64,000 nt of DNA from Dolomedes plantarius (lineage: Eukaryota; Arthropoda; Arachnida; Araneae; Dolomedidae), in assembly GCA_907164885.2 (NCBI GenBank), contig OU015501.1, forward strand, positions 23,007,091 through 23,071,090, read 5' to 3'. A model generated the notes under the pieces. That model saw only the letters and a program-made list of their open reading frames with translations. It did not search any database and had not been told where the DNA came from. Shown piece by piece: positions 34,151 through 45,663 of this stretch (positions within the stretch are counted from its first letter, which is position 1; each line of letters opens with the position of its first letter). The position numbers and the translations under genes are program-made.

Positions 34151-34198
34151 CCCCTCTGCAAGTAGCACCCGGGGCATCGCTACGCCACTGATTATAAG

Positions 34199-35431
34199 TG
34201 AAAAGTCCAAAGATGATGAGAGATCATTTTCATTCGAAATAAGTGCCAAGGAGGACAGGCGTACAATCCGTATTCAAAGCATACTGATTGTACCCGCTTT
34301 GTAATATTTTCAATTCTTCAAGAAGTGGGAAATAAAATCCAATATATTGATAGAGAGAAAAGTAAAAGCCATTTTTTGTTTACCTCACTCCTTCAGCCTT
34401 CAGACCCCTTTCTTCCCAATAGGTTTGGAGCGCATTTACTTACTTGTCTTACCCTCCCTGGTCTTGTCTATTGTTTGCTTTGAATAGACCAAACATTTCA
34501 CCAAATGGTATTAGTATTCGTTCACAAAGATATGTTCACGTTTTTTTCAGTTTGCAACTATTCCGTGAAAACGGACAGATTCCAACAAAACGGCTTATAA
34601 TTCTTAAAATGGCTGTATGTAGTGGCTGACAGATAGTAGAAATTGATATTGAAAAAAAGGATTGATAATCAAGGTTTTACAATAACTGAATTGAAGATAA
34701 ATCATGTTATTCTAACCGAGAAATAATTTCGAACCAAAAGGGTAGTTTGTCAATTAAGATTCTTTCTACGATTCTTTTAAAAAAATCGATACATATATTA
34801 TGGTGATTTAGTCACACAGAGTAAAAATAATAGCAGCAGAGTAGTAGCAAAACATTTAATAAGACTAAGATACATTTTCCCAGAACATAACACAGAAGCG
34901 TCTTACAGTGAACAACATCATTCTCCTACTCTCGCTCACAGAGTGTTACCGTACAGTTAGAAAAAAGGATGACGTCATAATTAAAGTGTGTGCATGCATG
35001 CCGTAAGGAGAGAAAATGAACATTGTTTCCCAACATATATTTTTTTATAAGTTGAATTATAGAAACCGTGAAAAATGAGGGATTTCTTAAAAAACCTGTA
35101 ACATTTAGAAGAGTGTTGCGATGAGGAATAAAAATGGCGGCCCTAAATTTTTAGTGGCTCTGGGCGGTTGCCCAGTTCGCCCACCCCTAAGCTCGGCCCT
35201 GATTGTTCATTGTAAGCCGACATAAAGGAATTTTTATGTAACTCAATGAGGACCATTATTCAAATATAATAATTATTTTTATTATTATTTATTATTTAAT
35301 ATTAATTAAATCGAATTTTTCTGATGCCACCTAAAGATGTCATTCATGCAGCATCTTATTTATTATGCTGTTTATTGAACGTCTACGTTACTTATACTTC
35401 TGCTGTTCAAAGGGATATGTTAACCATCAGT
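34199..35431. other. AT-rich spacer with one unmatched MITE end
   Basis: No gene seen. GGGCGGTTGCCCAGTTCGCC followed by CTCGGCCCTG at 35201 looks like the right end of a CAGGGCCGAG-type hAT MITE; no matching left end was found. Confidence 0.4.
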
Positions 35432-35907
35432 TTAAGGGGCAGGCCCAGATTTCCGCATGGATGGGCAAGTGGGGCACTTCCCAGGGCCCCCAAAACTTTG
35501 GGGCCCCCTAATTTAGTATTAAGTTGTACATATTTTTGAAAATTTCTTATACGTACTCAAATTAAAAACGGTTTCCGTAATTTCTGTCTCAATGACGTCA
35601 TTAATAGTTGCATATGTGACGTCATCAGAGGTTTGGTCACATCTAAACTTCCTTTTTTCCCCAATCAAATATGCAATTTAAAACTCCACCCTCTGAATTT
35701 GAATATTTCTTTCTGATTGGTTAACTTTTACAGCAGTGGACTTTGAGTGTTGTGTTATCTCCATGGTTTCTCATACTAGTGTAAAACATGGATTAGAAGA
35801 ATATGGCAATGCTTATATGTTTTATTTTGAAGATTACCATGTGATTTTGGTTAATGTTAGATGCAGTAAATTTTCTAGCGTTTTTGTAGAGATTCAGAAA
35901 TTTCAGA

Positions 35908-38351
35908 ATGTCTGTTAGGAATTATTTATGTGGCTCTGTTAAACGAAAACTTAGAAAACAAAGAGAAGAACAGCAAAAAAAAATTGGCTGGATCTATTTC
36001 AAAGTATTTGAAAGTAATTGTTCATCATCCTCATCGTTATCGAAGGATAACGATGACAGCAACATTCATTCCAATGTTTCCCAGGATGGTTCTGTCCCCT
36101 GTGATAATCCCACATCTAAAATTTTTGTGCAGAATGACAGAAATATTGAAGAAGATCATATTTGTTATGGAGGAGATCCTGCAATATGGTTGAAAATAGA
36201 TGAAAAAATGATTGACTTCTTTCTTTCTAAGAGTCTTCTTTCTTTCCTCCAAATCAAAATTTACACATTCTGCCAGAGACTGAGAGGCAATTTGGCAATT
36301 TTAAAAGAAAATTGACAGAAGGACATTTTTACCGCATAAAACAAAACTCTGAAAAAGTTCTCCGAAAGTGGTTGGTTTTGTCACCATCAACAAAAAATTT
36401 ATATTGTTGGGTGTGCAAATTGATGATGAAAAACGGTTCTTCAAATCAGTTAATAACTGGCTTTAATGACTGGAAGAATGCGTCTACAAGACTCTCTGAG
36501 CATGAGAACTCCATTCATCATAGACAAGCTGTTCTTCAGATGTCACAACGCATGGATGTAGCCTCTAGAATTGACTCATCATTGATGGATCAGTGTAATG
36601 AAGAGTCAAATTACTGGAAAGCTGTTCTAAAAAGAGTTGTTGCTGTTGTAAAGTTTTTATCACAGCGTGGTTTGCCATTTTTTGGAAGCAATGAAACAAT
36701 TGGTTCTAAGTTAAATGGTAATTTCTTAGGATGTATGGAGCTTATAGCTCAATTTGATTCATTTTTATCTAGCCATCTTGAAAAATATGGAAATCCGGGA
36801 TCAGGAAAAGTGAGCTATTTATCATCAACTGTTATTAATGAGTTTATAACAATAATGTCAAAAAGGGTATTAAAGCATATTGTTAGTGAAGTTTTAACAT
36901 CCAAGTACTTTTCAATAATTGTCGATTCAACACCAGATATTACCCATATTGATCAGTTATGCTTTATTTTACGGTATGTGATTGATGGGAAACCAGTGGA
37001 ACGTTTTTTGAAATTTTTTCCAATCCATAGCCATAGATCAAAAGCTTTAGCTGAAACAGTACTAATAAATCTTAAAGGACTGGGTATTGACATTCAAGAC
37101 TGTCGTGGCCAAACTTATGACAATGCTGCGAATATGTCAGGAAAGTATTCTGGGCTTCAAGCCCGAATAAAAGCTATAAATCCACTGGCTGAGTTTGTAC
37201 CCTGTTCAGCACATTCTTTAAATTTAGTTGGTGCCAATGCAGTACAGTCCTGTAGTACCGTTCTAAGGTTTTTTTCCTTGGTACAGAATATTTATAATTT
37301 CTTTTCAGTTTCCACACATCGTTGGCAGAAACTGAAAGAACAAATAGAAAATGATGATGGAAACTTTTCAATAAAAAGCTGCTGCCCTACACGATGGAGT
37401 GCCGATGCTTCAGCAGTCAAGTCTTTGAAGAAAAATTACAGAAGTTTAATACATGTTCTGGACATGTTATCCACTAGTCAGGAAGAAAATGCCTCCACGA
37501 AATCAGAAGCTGCAGCTATATGTAAAAAAATGAAAAAATTTGAAACAACATTGAATATAATCGTATGGGATACTGTGTTACAACGGCTAAATCAAACAAG
37601 TATTGAGGTTCAAAAAGTAAATCTCAATTTATCTGAAGTAGGCCCTTTATATCAATCATTGACTGATTTTACACAAACTGTCCGTGACAATTTTATTGTA
37701 TATGAAAAATTAGCAGAGGAACTATGTGGTGAAAATCACAATTATGAAAACTTTCGAAAAAAGAAAACACCACTGAGTAAAGATCTTTGTGCACTTAATG
37801 CACCTGAAGTGCAATTAACAGCACGAGAACAATATATATCTATGTGCCACTATGCTTTGTGTGACGCTCTAATTTCGCATCTTTATGAACGGAAAGAGGT
37901 ATATGAAACAGTAACTCAAAAATTTGCTTGTTTAATCAATTTAAAATGCTCTTCAAATCTACTTGAAGAATCAGCCTTTTTAGAAAAATGCTATGCATCT
38001 GACTTAGCAGACACTTTTTCTGATGAATTGCTACAATTTTCATCAGTAATACAAGAAAATGATACTTTGTTGCATATGTTAAACAAAGCTAAGAAATTTG
38101 AAGAAACATTTCCAAATGTTGAAACTGCTTTAAGAATTTTTTTAACTATACCCGTGACAAACTGTTCAGGAGAAAGATCGTTTTCTGTTTTGAAGAGGAT
38201 GAAATCGGCAGTTCGAAACAGTCTTCTGCAAGAAAAACTTTCATCACTTGCTTTATTACATATTGAATCTGAAATAACAGTGAAACTTGAGTTTGATGAT
38301 GTTATTCCTGATTTTGTAAATTTAAAAATGCGTAAGAAAATATATATTTAG
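35908..38351 (+). pseudogene. hAT transposase (ZMYM1/DUF4371-like), one frameshift
   Basis: The probable start at 35908 (MSVRNYLCGSVKRKLRKQRE) leads into a Ser-rich segment and KIDEKMIDFFLSKS. A frameshift near 36240 passes the frame into the 679-codon ORF that ends at 38351. That ORF starts within a TTF-type zinc-finger region (FKRKL upstream; NLYCWVCKLMMKNGSSN). It continues through the DUF4371-like core (YFSIIVDSTPDITHIDQLCF, the first acidic motif; GQTYDNAANMSGKYSGLQAR; PCSAHSLNLVGANA). It ends in the hATC dimerisation domain (LTIPVTNCSGERSFSVLKRM, LSSLALLHIES). Total about 810 codons, normal for the group. Apart from the one shift I see no other break, so this is the best preserved transposase in the window and a possible source for the CAGGGCC-type MITE at 9773. 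The upstream reading is less certain than the 679-codon part. Confidence 0.88.
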
Positions 38352-38356
38352 ATAGT

Positions 38357-39026
38357 TATGAGTTATATTGTTTCATCTATCTCCCTTTTTTTTTGTGGGG
38401 GGGGGGGGGGACTGTAGTGTAAAAGGCCTCCTCGTGGTGCATCCTGGTTAATACTAAATCTGCTACAGCCTTTGCCATTTTCTTGCAGTCTCATAGCTTT
38501 ATTTGGAGACTCCCATGAAGGTTTTTAAAAACTGTCCTTCCAAGGGCATGGACAATCCTGGTTTTTAAGTTCTTTACCAGAGACGTGCTCAACTTTCCCT
38601 CCTCCCCAGTGTCGAGGGAGTGGTGTGTTTTAGAGTCATCACCGGGCGTAATTAAAAAAAAGTAAGTATAGTTTTATCAAAAATTTATATCCACATTAAT
38701 GTGGTTGAGAGTATAATGATGGAAACAGTCAAAGATTTTGACATATCTAATTATAAAAGTTTTGATTTTATTTGACTACTCTTGCAAAAGATATTTCCAT
38801 TACTTTTAACAATATTAGATTATTTTTTTAGCAACATGAAGGCTGAGAAGGATTCAAATACTGATCATTTGATTGTTATCATCACTTCCAAAGTTTGTTT
38901 ATAGATGTTTTTTCAAATTCAGTTGCAAAATCAAGTCTGTATTGAGCGTATAGGATTATAGATACTGCTTTCACACACAAAAAAAAGGTGTTATGCGATG
39001 TGATGTGAAAAGAGGAAAAAGTCCAG
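38357..39026. other. 3' region of the hAT element, no gene seen
   Basis: After the stop comes a T-run/G-run composite (38383-38411), then unremarkable sequence up to the pogo MITE. Confidence 0.4.
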
Positions 39027-39028
39027 TA

Positions 39029-39853
39029 CAGGTTGCCCTCCTATAGCACGGCATCTTACAACATGGTTTCGTTCTAACATGATAAGATAAATTGCGGGAA
39101 CCCTCGTATAACACTGCAACCTGTAACACGGTTTTGCTCTAACATTATAAAAAAAATTACAGCACTAGATAACATGATTTTTGTTTAACACATTTAAAAA
39201 CTAAATTACCTTAAAATAATGACGGGAAGGAATAATGAACTATAGTGGCTTTACATGAAAATTTATAAACAAATTATAATTTATTCATTTATAACTCTAT
39301 AAAATTACAAGTAGGCTTAAGCTTATCTGGAAATCTTGGATAATTTTTCCTGAATTCAGACCCTTCCGCTGAAAGAAGCCGAAAATTCAAAAGGGAGCTG
39401 CAAAATTGTCTATCTCCATATCGTGAATCTGCAATGACCTTGTAAGAGACAGCAAACAAACCAAAATTACAGATATTTTTAAAGAGGATAGAAGGTGCAA
39501 AAAATCTAAATGAAGAAAAAGGTTCTGAAAGTGAAGGTGATATCGTTCAATCGAAAAAACGTTCTCGTTTGCTTGTATTGAGCAGTGATGAGGAAGAAAT
39601 TTATTACATTAATGTCGCATTAAATGAAAATAATATTTTTTGTGTGTTTTCGTTTTGTGTTATACGCACATTTATATTTTTAATAAGAATTAAGTTGCTT
39701 ATATGGAATTTAAAAAAGATGTTTGTTTTCAATAAGTTTTCAGAACATAAGCCCTCTTTTTTTTAACTGCCTCTGGGTCTCATATAAAACGGTTTCACAC
39801 AACGGTTTCTAGGAACCTATCTACCGTGTTGTAGGAGGGTTACCCGTTACCTG
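39029..39853 (+). mobile_element. pogo-like MITE with TACAGGT..CCTCCTA ends
   Basis: CAGGTTGCCCTCCTATAGCA at the left and GTAGGAGGGTTACCCGTTAC then CTG at the right are imperfect inverted ends between TA at 39027-39028 and 39854-39855. AACACGG-type repeats recur just inside. A plus-strand stretch near 39455-39610 (KPKLQIFLKRIEG, LVLSSDEEE) looks like the acidic C-terminal tail of a Tigger-type transposase. Confidence 0.8.
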
Positions 39854-40479
39854 TATTTGGATCTTTCCAATATTTTCTTTATCATTTGTGTGTAGTGAAA
39901 TGTTACTTCTGCTTTCTGTTTTTATATTTAAAAAAGCCTCTCTTCCAGTCTACACTTTGCACCCTCTACCATCAGTTTTGGAAAAAAATTCTGGCTATGA
40001 GCTTGACTTTGACTTTGGTGTTTGGTTAATACAGTAAAGGGGGACAGTGGCAGATACAGAAAAAATCTTGGTTGGGGCAGGTTGCACCCACTATAGTGAA
40101 AGCATACGTACACCTGTAAGCTTTTCTGGCTAATTTTATTTTATTTATTTTTTTGGCGGGGAGGCTTGTAATAATTCCAGACTGTCATCTATTTTGAATT
40201 TCAAAAGAAAATTTCATGAATTTATTTATTAACATTAAAAAGTAAATTAACTAGCACTTATTATTATTTTCAAATTTTTGACTTGATCGAAAATTCTTTT
40301 GAATATCTGGTCCCAATTTATGGGGGGCCTGGGTGAGTGTCTCACATGTTCATGTGGAAATCTGCTCCTGGAGGGCACGTGTTCCCCCCCCCCCCCGAAT
40401 CTGTCATTTGATGGGGCCCCCAATGTCGGCTTTGCTCAGGGCCCGCCCCATTGGGTAAAAGTCAGGCCCTGTTAAGGGA

Positions 40480-41028
40480 CTTATTTTGTAAATCACTCTT
40501 TTAAACGGATTTTTTTTACTTATTTCCTACCCCATTTGTACGAACGGTCATTGAAGTAGGTCAGTGAACAGTGTGGCTAATTGCCATGAAGCTATAAAAA
40601 GGAGCTCCAACTTTTATGGAGAATTCCCCGGAAAAATGAACCAATTTCGGTCGCTCGCCGGTAGATGGCGCGAAATGTCGCTTTTCGAAGTTTTCTAAAT
40701 GAAAAACCGAGGGAATGCTAAGGATTTTTTCTTTTTAAATAATTTAAATTTTTTAAAAATTTATTCTGTACGTAGATATGCCTGTGAGCTCTGCGACTGG
40801 TCGTTATAGTTCCTATGTGTCAGCCATTGAACTAAATAAAGTATCAGGGAGAGAAACGTAGGTTATTTTATGAATATTTCCCGTATAAACGTGAGAGAAA
40901 AATTTAGCTGCTGTGTTGTAAGCTATCATAAATTTAAAAGAGCTAAAATTCTGACGAAAAAAATTGTGTTATATTTTTAAAATATCCTCTATATTTCACC
41001 AGAAAAAGGTGTTTACAAAGCTCTATAT
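40480..41028. other. spacer with an inverted relative at 46.8 kb
   Basis: No gene supported. ATGAAGCTATAAAAAGGAG and GGTAGATGGCGCG at 40590-40672 have inverted counterparts at about 46839-46915. Confidence 0.4.
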
Positions 41029-41703
41029 CAGAGGTGGGGAACCTTTTTACCATTAGAGGCCACATGTAAATTAGGTAGTAATAAAGGAGGCCGCATAAGT
41101 TGATGAACCTATAAATGCGACTTTTATGAAATTATTATAGTTAGATATAATTTTAACAATTTGGTGCATTATATAGAAAAATAACAAAAAAATTAAGTCC
41201 TTATTTATTTATTATTTGACATAAAAAGCTACAATATAAAATATTTTTGTATTCACATAAGGATAAAAACTTGTTATAACATTAATCATTAATTATTATT
41301 TTTTTTTTTGCAGAAAAAATAATACGTTTTAAAGTACATGGAGTCAGTCACAACAATAATAGTTAGAAAATAGTTTTGTGTAGAGATCATATAACATGTC
41401 TGGTAGTGTTGCTAAGAAACTCTGAACATTAAATTACATATAAAGTGTAGTTAAAGTATCATACAATCAAGGTAAACGAAGCTCTTTTGGATAAATATAC
41501 AATTGTAGCGACTTTAGACAACAATTTCAAAATATCAACTTTATTTTGGCCGACACTGTACATACATTCATGCCATTCTTTATTTAATTCCATTGATTTG
41601 CAAATTGTTGTAATCTATATAATGAAATATTAATTAATACAAGTGCTAGCTTTTATGAAGGCCGCAAGAGAAGATCACGGAGGCCGCACGTTCCCCACCT
41701 CTG
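41029..41703. mobile_element. hAT MITE with CAGAGGTGGGGAAC ends
   Basis: CAGAGGTGGGGAAC and GTTCCCCACCTCTG are perfect 14-bp inverted ends. The 8-bp flanks CTCTATAT (41021-41028) and CTCTATAC (41704-41711) match at 7 of 8. GAGGCC(A/G)CA blocks repeat inside both ends. No ORF. Confidence 0.92.
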
Positions 41704-42106
41704 CTCTATACTGTAAACTATTGTAAATAATTATTCAAATTACTGTTCTAAGGGAAATAGCTCAGTTGACAAAACTTGTACGTTACTTACATGTATAATG
41801 AATTATTGGTTTTGATGCTACTCATATCGTTAATTAAAAATTTACTTTCATTGACTTTTATAACTTATTTGATATTTTTGTTTAAAGAACCAAGTTGTCC
41901 GAGGGTAAACTTTATATCAAGCATAAAATTTTTATTTTACAATAGTATTCCTTTAATTGCGTATGTTGTTGATTTCAGTTTTTTATAATCATGAAATATT
42001 TTTTTATTAAAATCTATTCAACATATTTTGTGATTGTACAAAATTAAGACACATGTTTGAGTTCAAGGAATCATTTTAAAAAAAAAATCGTTCACGGAAA
42101 TTACCC

Positions 42107-42854
42107 CAGTCAAAATAGACCCGATTTTGACGAATGGCTATAAAAAATATGAAAGTTTTGAAAGTTGGTGGAGATGTTTGTTTAGGCATGCTAATGAACA
42201 AACTAAAAGTCCCCACCGATCAGACTTGAGCTTTCGCCGCCATCTTGGAAAATGTGTACACTTTTTTAGTTTTTTGCAAGTAAATTGAGAAATATTGATT
42301 TTATGTAAAAAGTTTTAACACAAAAATTGAAGAGCATTAAATTGTAAACAAAAACATTATTGACATTTTTTTTATAAGTCTAACACGAACAAAGATAATT
42401 GACTTTGAATGGAGCGAACTATCACACCTGGGGCGCGGATGCGCGGGTCATCCCCATCGCGATGGGGGGTTGACCCGCGCATGTGCACCAAAAGTCTTGC
42501 ATACTCACGTTTGTCAAATCTCTGCATATCAAAGCTCGAGAGAATATGGCACAACATCCAATCCATTGTTATCAGGTTGTATTGTGAGATTTGGTGGATT
42601 CTATTATTTTTATGTCATACTTAAGCTGCATTGGGTACATAATGGCTGGAGGTGGGTAAAAATAAATACTTACTTTAATGTATGCAACTACGTCAGTAGA
42701 AAATATGTTGTCTGGCCATGCATACGCTAGAAAAATCCTAGCTAATTTAATTACCCAAACAGCTTTAGCAAAAATAATTTGTGACGCCATGGATATATCT
42801 GATTTCAAAAGCAAGAATCTCCATCAGTTGTTTTGAGATTTTGCTACTGAACTA
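42107..42854 (+). repeat. left long inverted arm
   Basis: Pairs with 44926-45663. Diverged by scattered substitutions and small indels, so it is old. Shared landmarks include GATCAGACTTGAGCTTTCG, CAACATCCAATCCATTG and ATATCTGATTTCAAAAGCAA. Confidence 0.88.
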
Positions 42855-42914
42855 CTATCGCTAGAAACCCTAAACAGACATACTCATATATGAGCCATCG
42901 TATATGAGATTAAA

Positions 42915-44431
42915 ATGAGGATGACTTTGAAGCAGTTTAAAGAGAATGACCCCACTGCAGCCCTCTGGGTTCAGTACTTTGAAATGGTAAACCTTATGAA
43001 AGTTTGATCACTGTGAATTGTACGGTGAAAGTAAACGGTTTCAATATAGTAGTAAACCCGTTGTTGCTTTTTCAGAGGATAGCGATTGCTAAACAAAACG
43101 ATGAAGACCTAGCACTTTATTTAGAATAAGAGTTAGCTCCTTTTCCGTTGGCTCTGTTTAATGAACATGGTATGCGAGAGACAACGACATTGGCCATGTA
43201 CGACGTTTTTGAAGTTCCAAACAAAGACCTTAACCTCTTGAACTGCGTCGACATTGTAGACAGTGGCTTTCTCCTACGCCGTGTCAAATGAGGAACACAA
43301 TTAACTTTTTCGGCTGTTTGCACAAATTAAGTTAACTATATAAAAAAGCACTATGGTACCAGCTGTATAGTCGTTTTTAATGGCTAATCCAAAACCACTA
43401 ACAGTATAAAAAAAATTGAACAAAATATACGGTCAATTGTGAAAAAATCTGTAGACATAAACTTTGATGGAAACATGCGAGTTACTGTTCAACAAGAATA
43501 GTTTCTTTCAAATGAAAACAACAAGAGCGAATTGATCAGCATTCTATCAGTTCAGCTGGAAAACAATGGGATTCGATTCCGACAAAATAATGATACCGCC
43601 GATATTCTCATTGTAAATACTGCAATTAATGAAGCATGTTCTGGTAACAACATCGTTGTAATCATCGGCGAAGATGTTGACCACCTGGTTCTATTAACAG
43701 CTCTCACTCCTACGGAAAAAAGACATTTTCTTTGTTAAACCCCGCAAAGGGAAAGCAAAGAAAAAAATATATTCATCAAATAAAATACAATCATCGGGAC
43801 ACAACAAAGTATTCTTTTTCTCAATGCGTTCAGTGGATACGATACTACTTCTGCAGCATCCAACAAAAGAAAGAAATTTTGTGTAAAAATGTTCCAAAGT
43901 AAAGATATGGAACACAACATGACAGTAGTAAATAAATGCGACTCATCGCACAATGATGTTGCTCAAGCAGGAGAATGTTTTATTCTGATCTGGTATGGAG
44001 CACATTCCAGTGAACAGTCCCTAAATAAGTTTAGAGACAAATGCTTTGTAAAATTTGGCCCTAAAGTAAAACCATATACTTCGTCTCTTCCCTCAACTGG
44101 AGAGGAAGCCAGGCTATATTCCTTTCGGTTGTATCACCAAGTGCAGAAGTGGTTTGGGAATGAGTTGAAATCTCAAGTGTGGGGCTGGAAATGTCAAGAG
44201 AAAACCCTTGTGTCCATCACAATTATGGATGCAGTGGCTCCCGATTCAGTTTTGAGCATAGTGTTTTGCAACTGTAAGACTGACTGGGGAGAAAGATGCG
44301 TGTGTCGGAAAGCAGGCATCAATTGCACAACAGCCTGCAATAACTGCAATGGGATATGTCACAACGACATACCCCATTGCAGTTATTGCCCTGTAGATCA
44401 TGACGATCCAATAAAAGGAATTAATGAATGA
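42915..44431 (+). pseudogene. CXC-ended protein of long-arm element, broken
   Basis: An ATG at 42915 starts KQFKENDPTAALWVQYFEMV, about 30 codons before a stop. A large internal deletion must follow, since the next recognisable blocks belong much further along the protein. These are LFQRIAIAKQNDEDLALYLE, FEVPNKDLNLLNCVDIVDSG (43220-43270) and NNIVVIIGEDVDHLVLLTAL (43640-43710). The best block is 43889-44431, open to its stop. It includes WYGAHSSEQSLNKFRDKCF and ends with a cysteine cluster, FCNCKTDWGERCVCRKAG then NCTTACNNCNGICHND. IGEDVD with flanking hydrophobic strands recalls PIN/FEN-type nucleases, which is inference only. I recall similar proteins as repeated uncharacterised ORFs in arthropods. 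At least five stops or shifts make it dead. Confidence 0.7.
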
Positions 44432-44925
44432 GGTGATGCTAGCTGACCCATAGACGATCTTTTCAAGACTGACGACGCAAACAATCTCGTACCGAAAAAA
44501 AATACGTCAACCATAAAGGAGGCAAGCTTAAAAATATATACACAATGAAAGTACGGTAGTGAATACACCCAAGTTTATTACATTAGTTTAAAAAATTAAT
44601 AATGATCAATTATCTACATACCAAAACACATTAAAGTCTATTTTCTTGTATTTAAAGAATGCCGCAATGAGGGAGTGGAGATAATTCAAAGGAAAGCGCC
44701 TACAAAGAGACTTAGATGCTACCTCCATAATCAATGCGCATTTAATAATCAATATTTTTGTACGTATTAGGAATACGAGAAAATGTATTTAATTTTTTTG
44801 TACGCAATTTAATTTTCTTTAATTTTTGTATTAAACTTTTTTTTTACATAAAGTTAATATTTCCCAAGTTATTCGCAAAAACACAAAAAAGCCTTTAAAA
44901 TCTCTAAACAACTCAGTTGCAAACT

Positions 44926-45663
44926 AGTTCAGTAGCAAAACCTCTAAACATCTCATGCAGATTATTGCTTTTGAAATCAGATATGTCCATGTCGTCAAAA
45001 ATTATTTTTGCTAAAGATATTTGGGTAAACAAATGAGCTAGGATTTTTCTAACGTATGCATGGCCAGGCAACATTTTTTTCTACTGACGTAGTTACGTAC
45101 ATCAAAGTTAGTATTTATCGTAACCCACCTCCAGCCATTATGCACCCAATGAAGCCTAAGTATTACAAAAAAAAGATAGAATCCACCAAATCTCACAATA
45201 CAACCTGATAACAATGGATTGGATGTTGTGCCACTTTCTCTCGAGCTTTGATATGCAGAGATTGGACAAACGTGAGTATGCAAGACTTTTGGCGCATATG
45301 CGTGCTCTATTCCCCCATCGCGATGGAGATGACCCGCGTATCCGCGTCCCAGGTGTGATAGTTATCTCCTTTCAAAGTCAATTATTTTTGTTCGTGTTAG
45401 ACTTATAAAAAAATGTCAATAATGATTTTGTTCACAATTTAATGCTCTTCAATTTTTGTATTAAATTTTTTTACATAAAATCAACATTTCTCAAATTACT
45501 TGCAAAAAAACAAAAAAAGTGTACACATTTTCCAAGATGGCGACGAAAGCTCAAGTCTGATCGGTGGCGACTTTTAGTATGTTCAACAATATGTCGAAAC
45601 AAACATCTCCACCAATTTTCAAACTTTCATATTTTTTTTTAGCCATAAAACCTATTTTAACTG
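44926..45663 (-). repeat. right long inverted arm
   Basis: Inverted copy of 42107-42854. The GC-rich palindrome is less perfect here (CCCATCGCGATGGAGATGAC), suggesting decay on this side. Confidence 0.88.

Larger units (their letters stand above)
33182..34190. mobile_element. hAT MITE built of minisatellite units, hosting a pogo MITE
   Basis: CAGTGGTGTAGCGA at the left and TCGCTACGCCACTG at the right are inverted ends. The 8-bp flanks ATTATCAG (33174-33181) and ATTATAAG (34191-34198) match at 7 of 8. The interior is a minisatellite split by a pogo-like MITE. Confidence 0.88.
35440..40471 (+). mobile_element. autonomous-type hAT transposon, nearly complete
   Basis: Left end CAGGCCCAGATTTCCGCATG and right end GTCAGGCCCTG are imperfect inverted repeats with GGGCCCCC blocks inside both. 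The 8-bp flanks TTAAGGGG (35432-35439) and TTAAGGGA (40472-40479) match at 7 of 8. It encodes one long transposase and hosts a pogo-like MITE at 39029-39853. Confidence 0.92.
42107..45663 (+). mobile_element. element with about 740-bp inverted arms and Cys-rich gene
   Basis: Left arm 42107-42854 and right arm 44926-45663 are inverted copies of each other, starting CAGTCAAAATAG and ending CTATTTTAACTG. Between them is one decayed plus-strand gene. The arms contain a GC-rich palindrome (42441-42480) in an otherwise AT-rich setting, and their first part includes AAGATGGCGAC/CGCCATCTT. No clear target duplication was found. The superfamily is not recognised from the ends. Confidence 0.8.

Noticed and set aside
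33330..34249. Several ORFs rich in YMFFGGG-type repeats
   Set aside because: They follow the 55-bp minisatellite unit and the pogo MITE ends, not a gene.
32756..35201. CAGGGGCGTGTTTAGGG and CTCGGCCCTG as two ends of one hAT element
   Set aside because: The 8-bp flanks (CGTAGAAT and ATTGTTCA) do not match and another MITE lies between; kept only the right end as an unmatched fragment.
40037..40365. Possible MITE with CAGTGGCAGATACAG and GAAATCTGCTCCTG ends
   Set aside because: The ends are only loosely inverted and no 8-bp duplication is visible.
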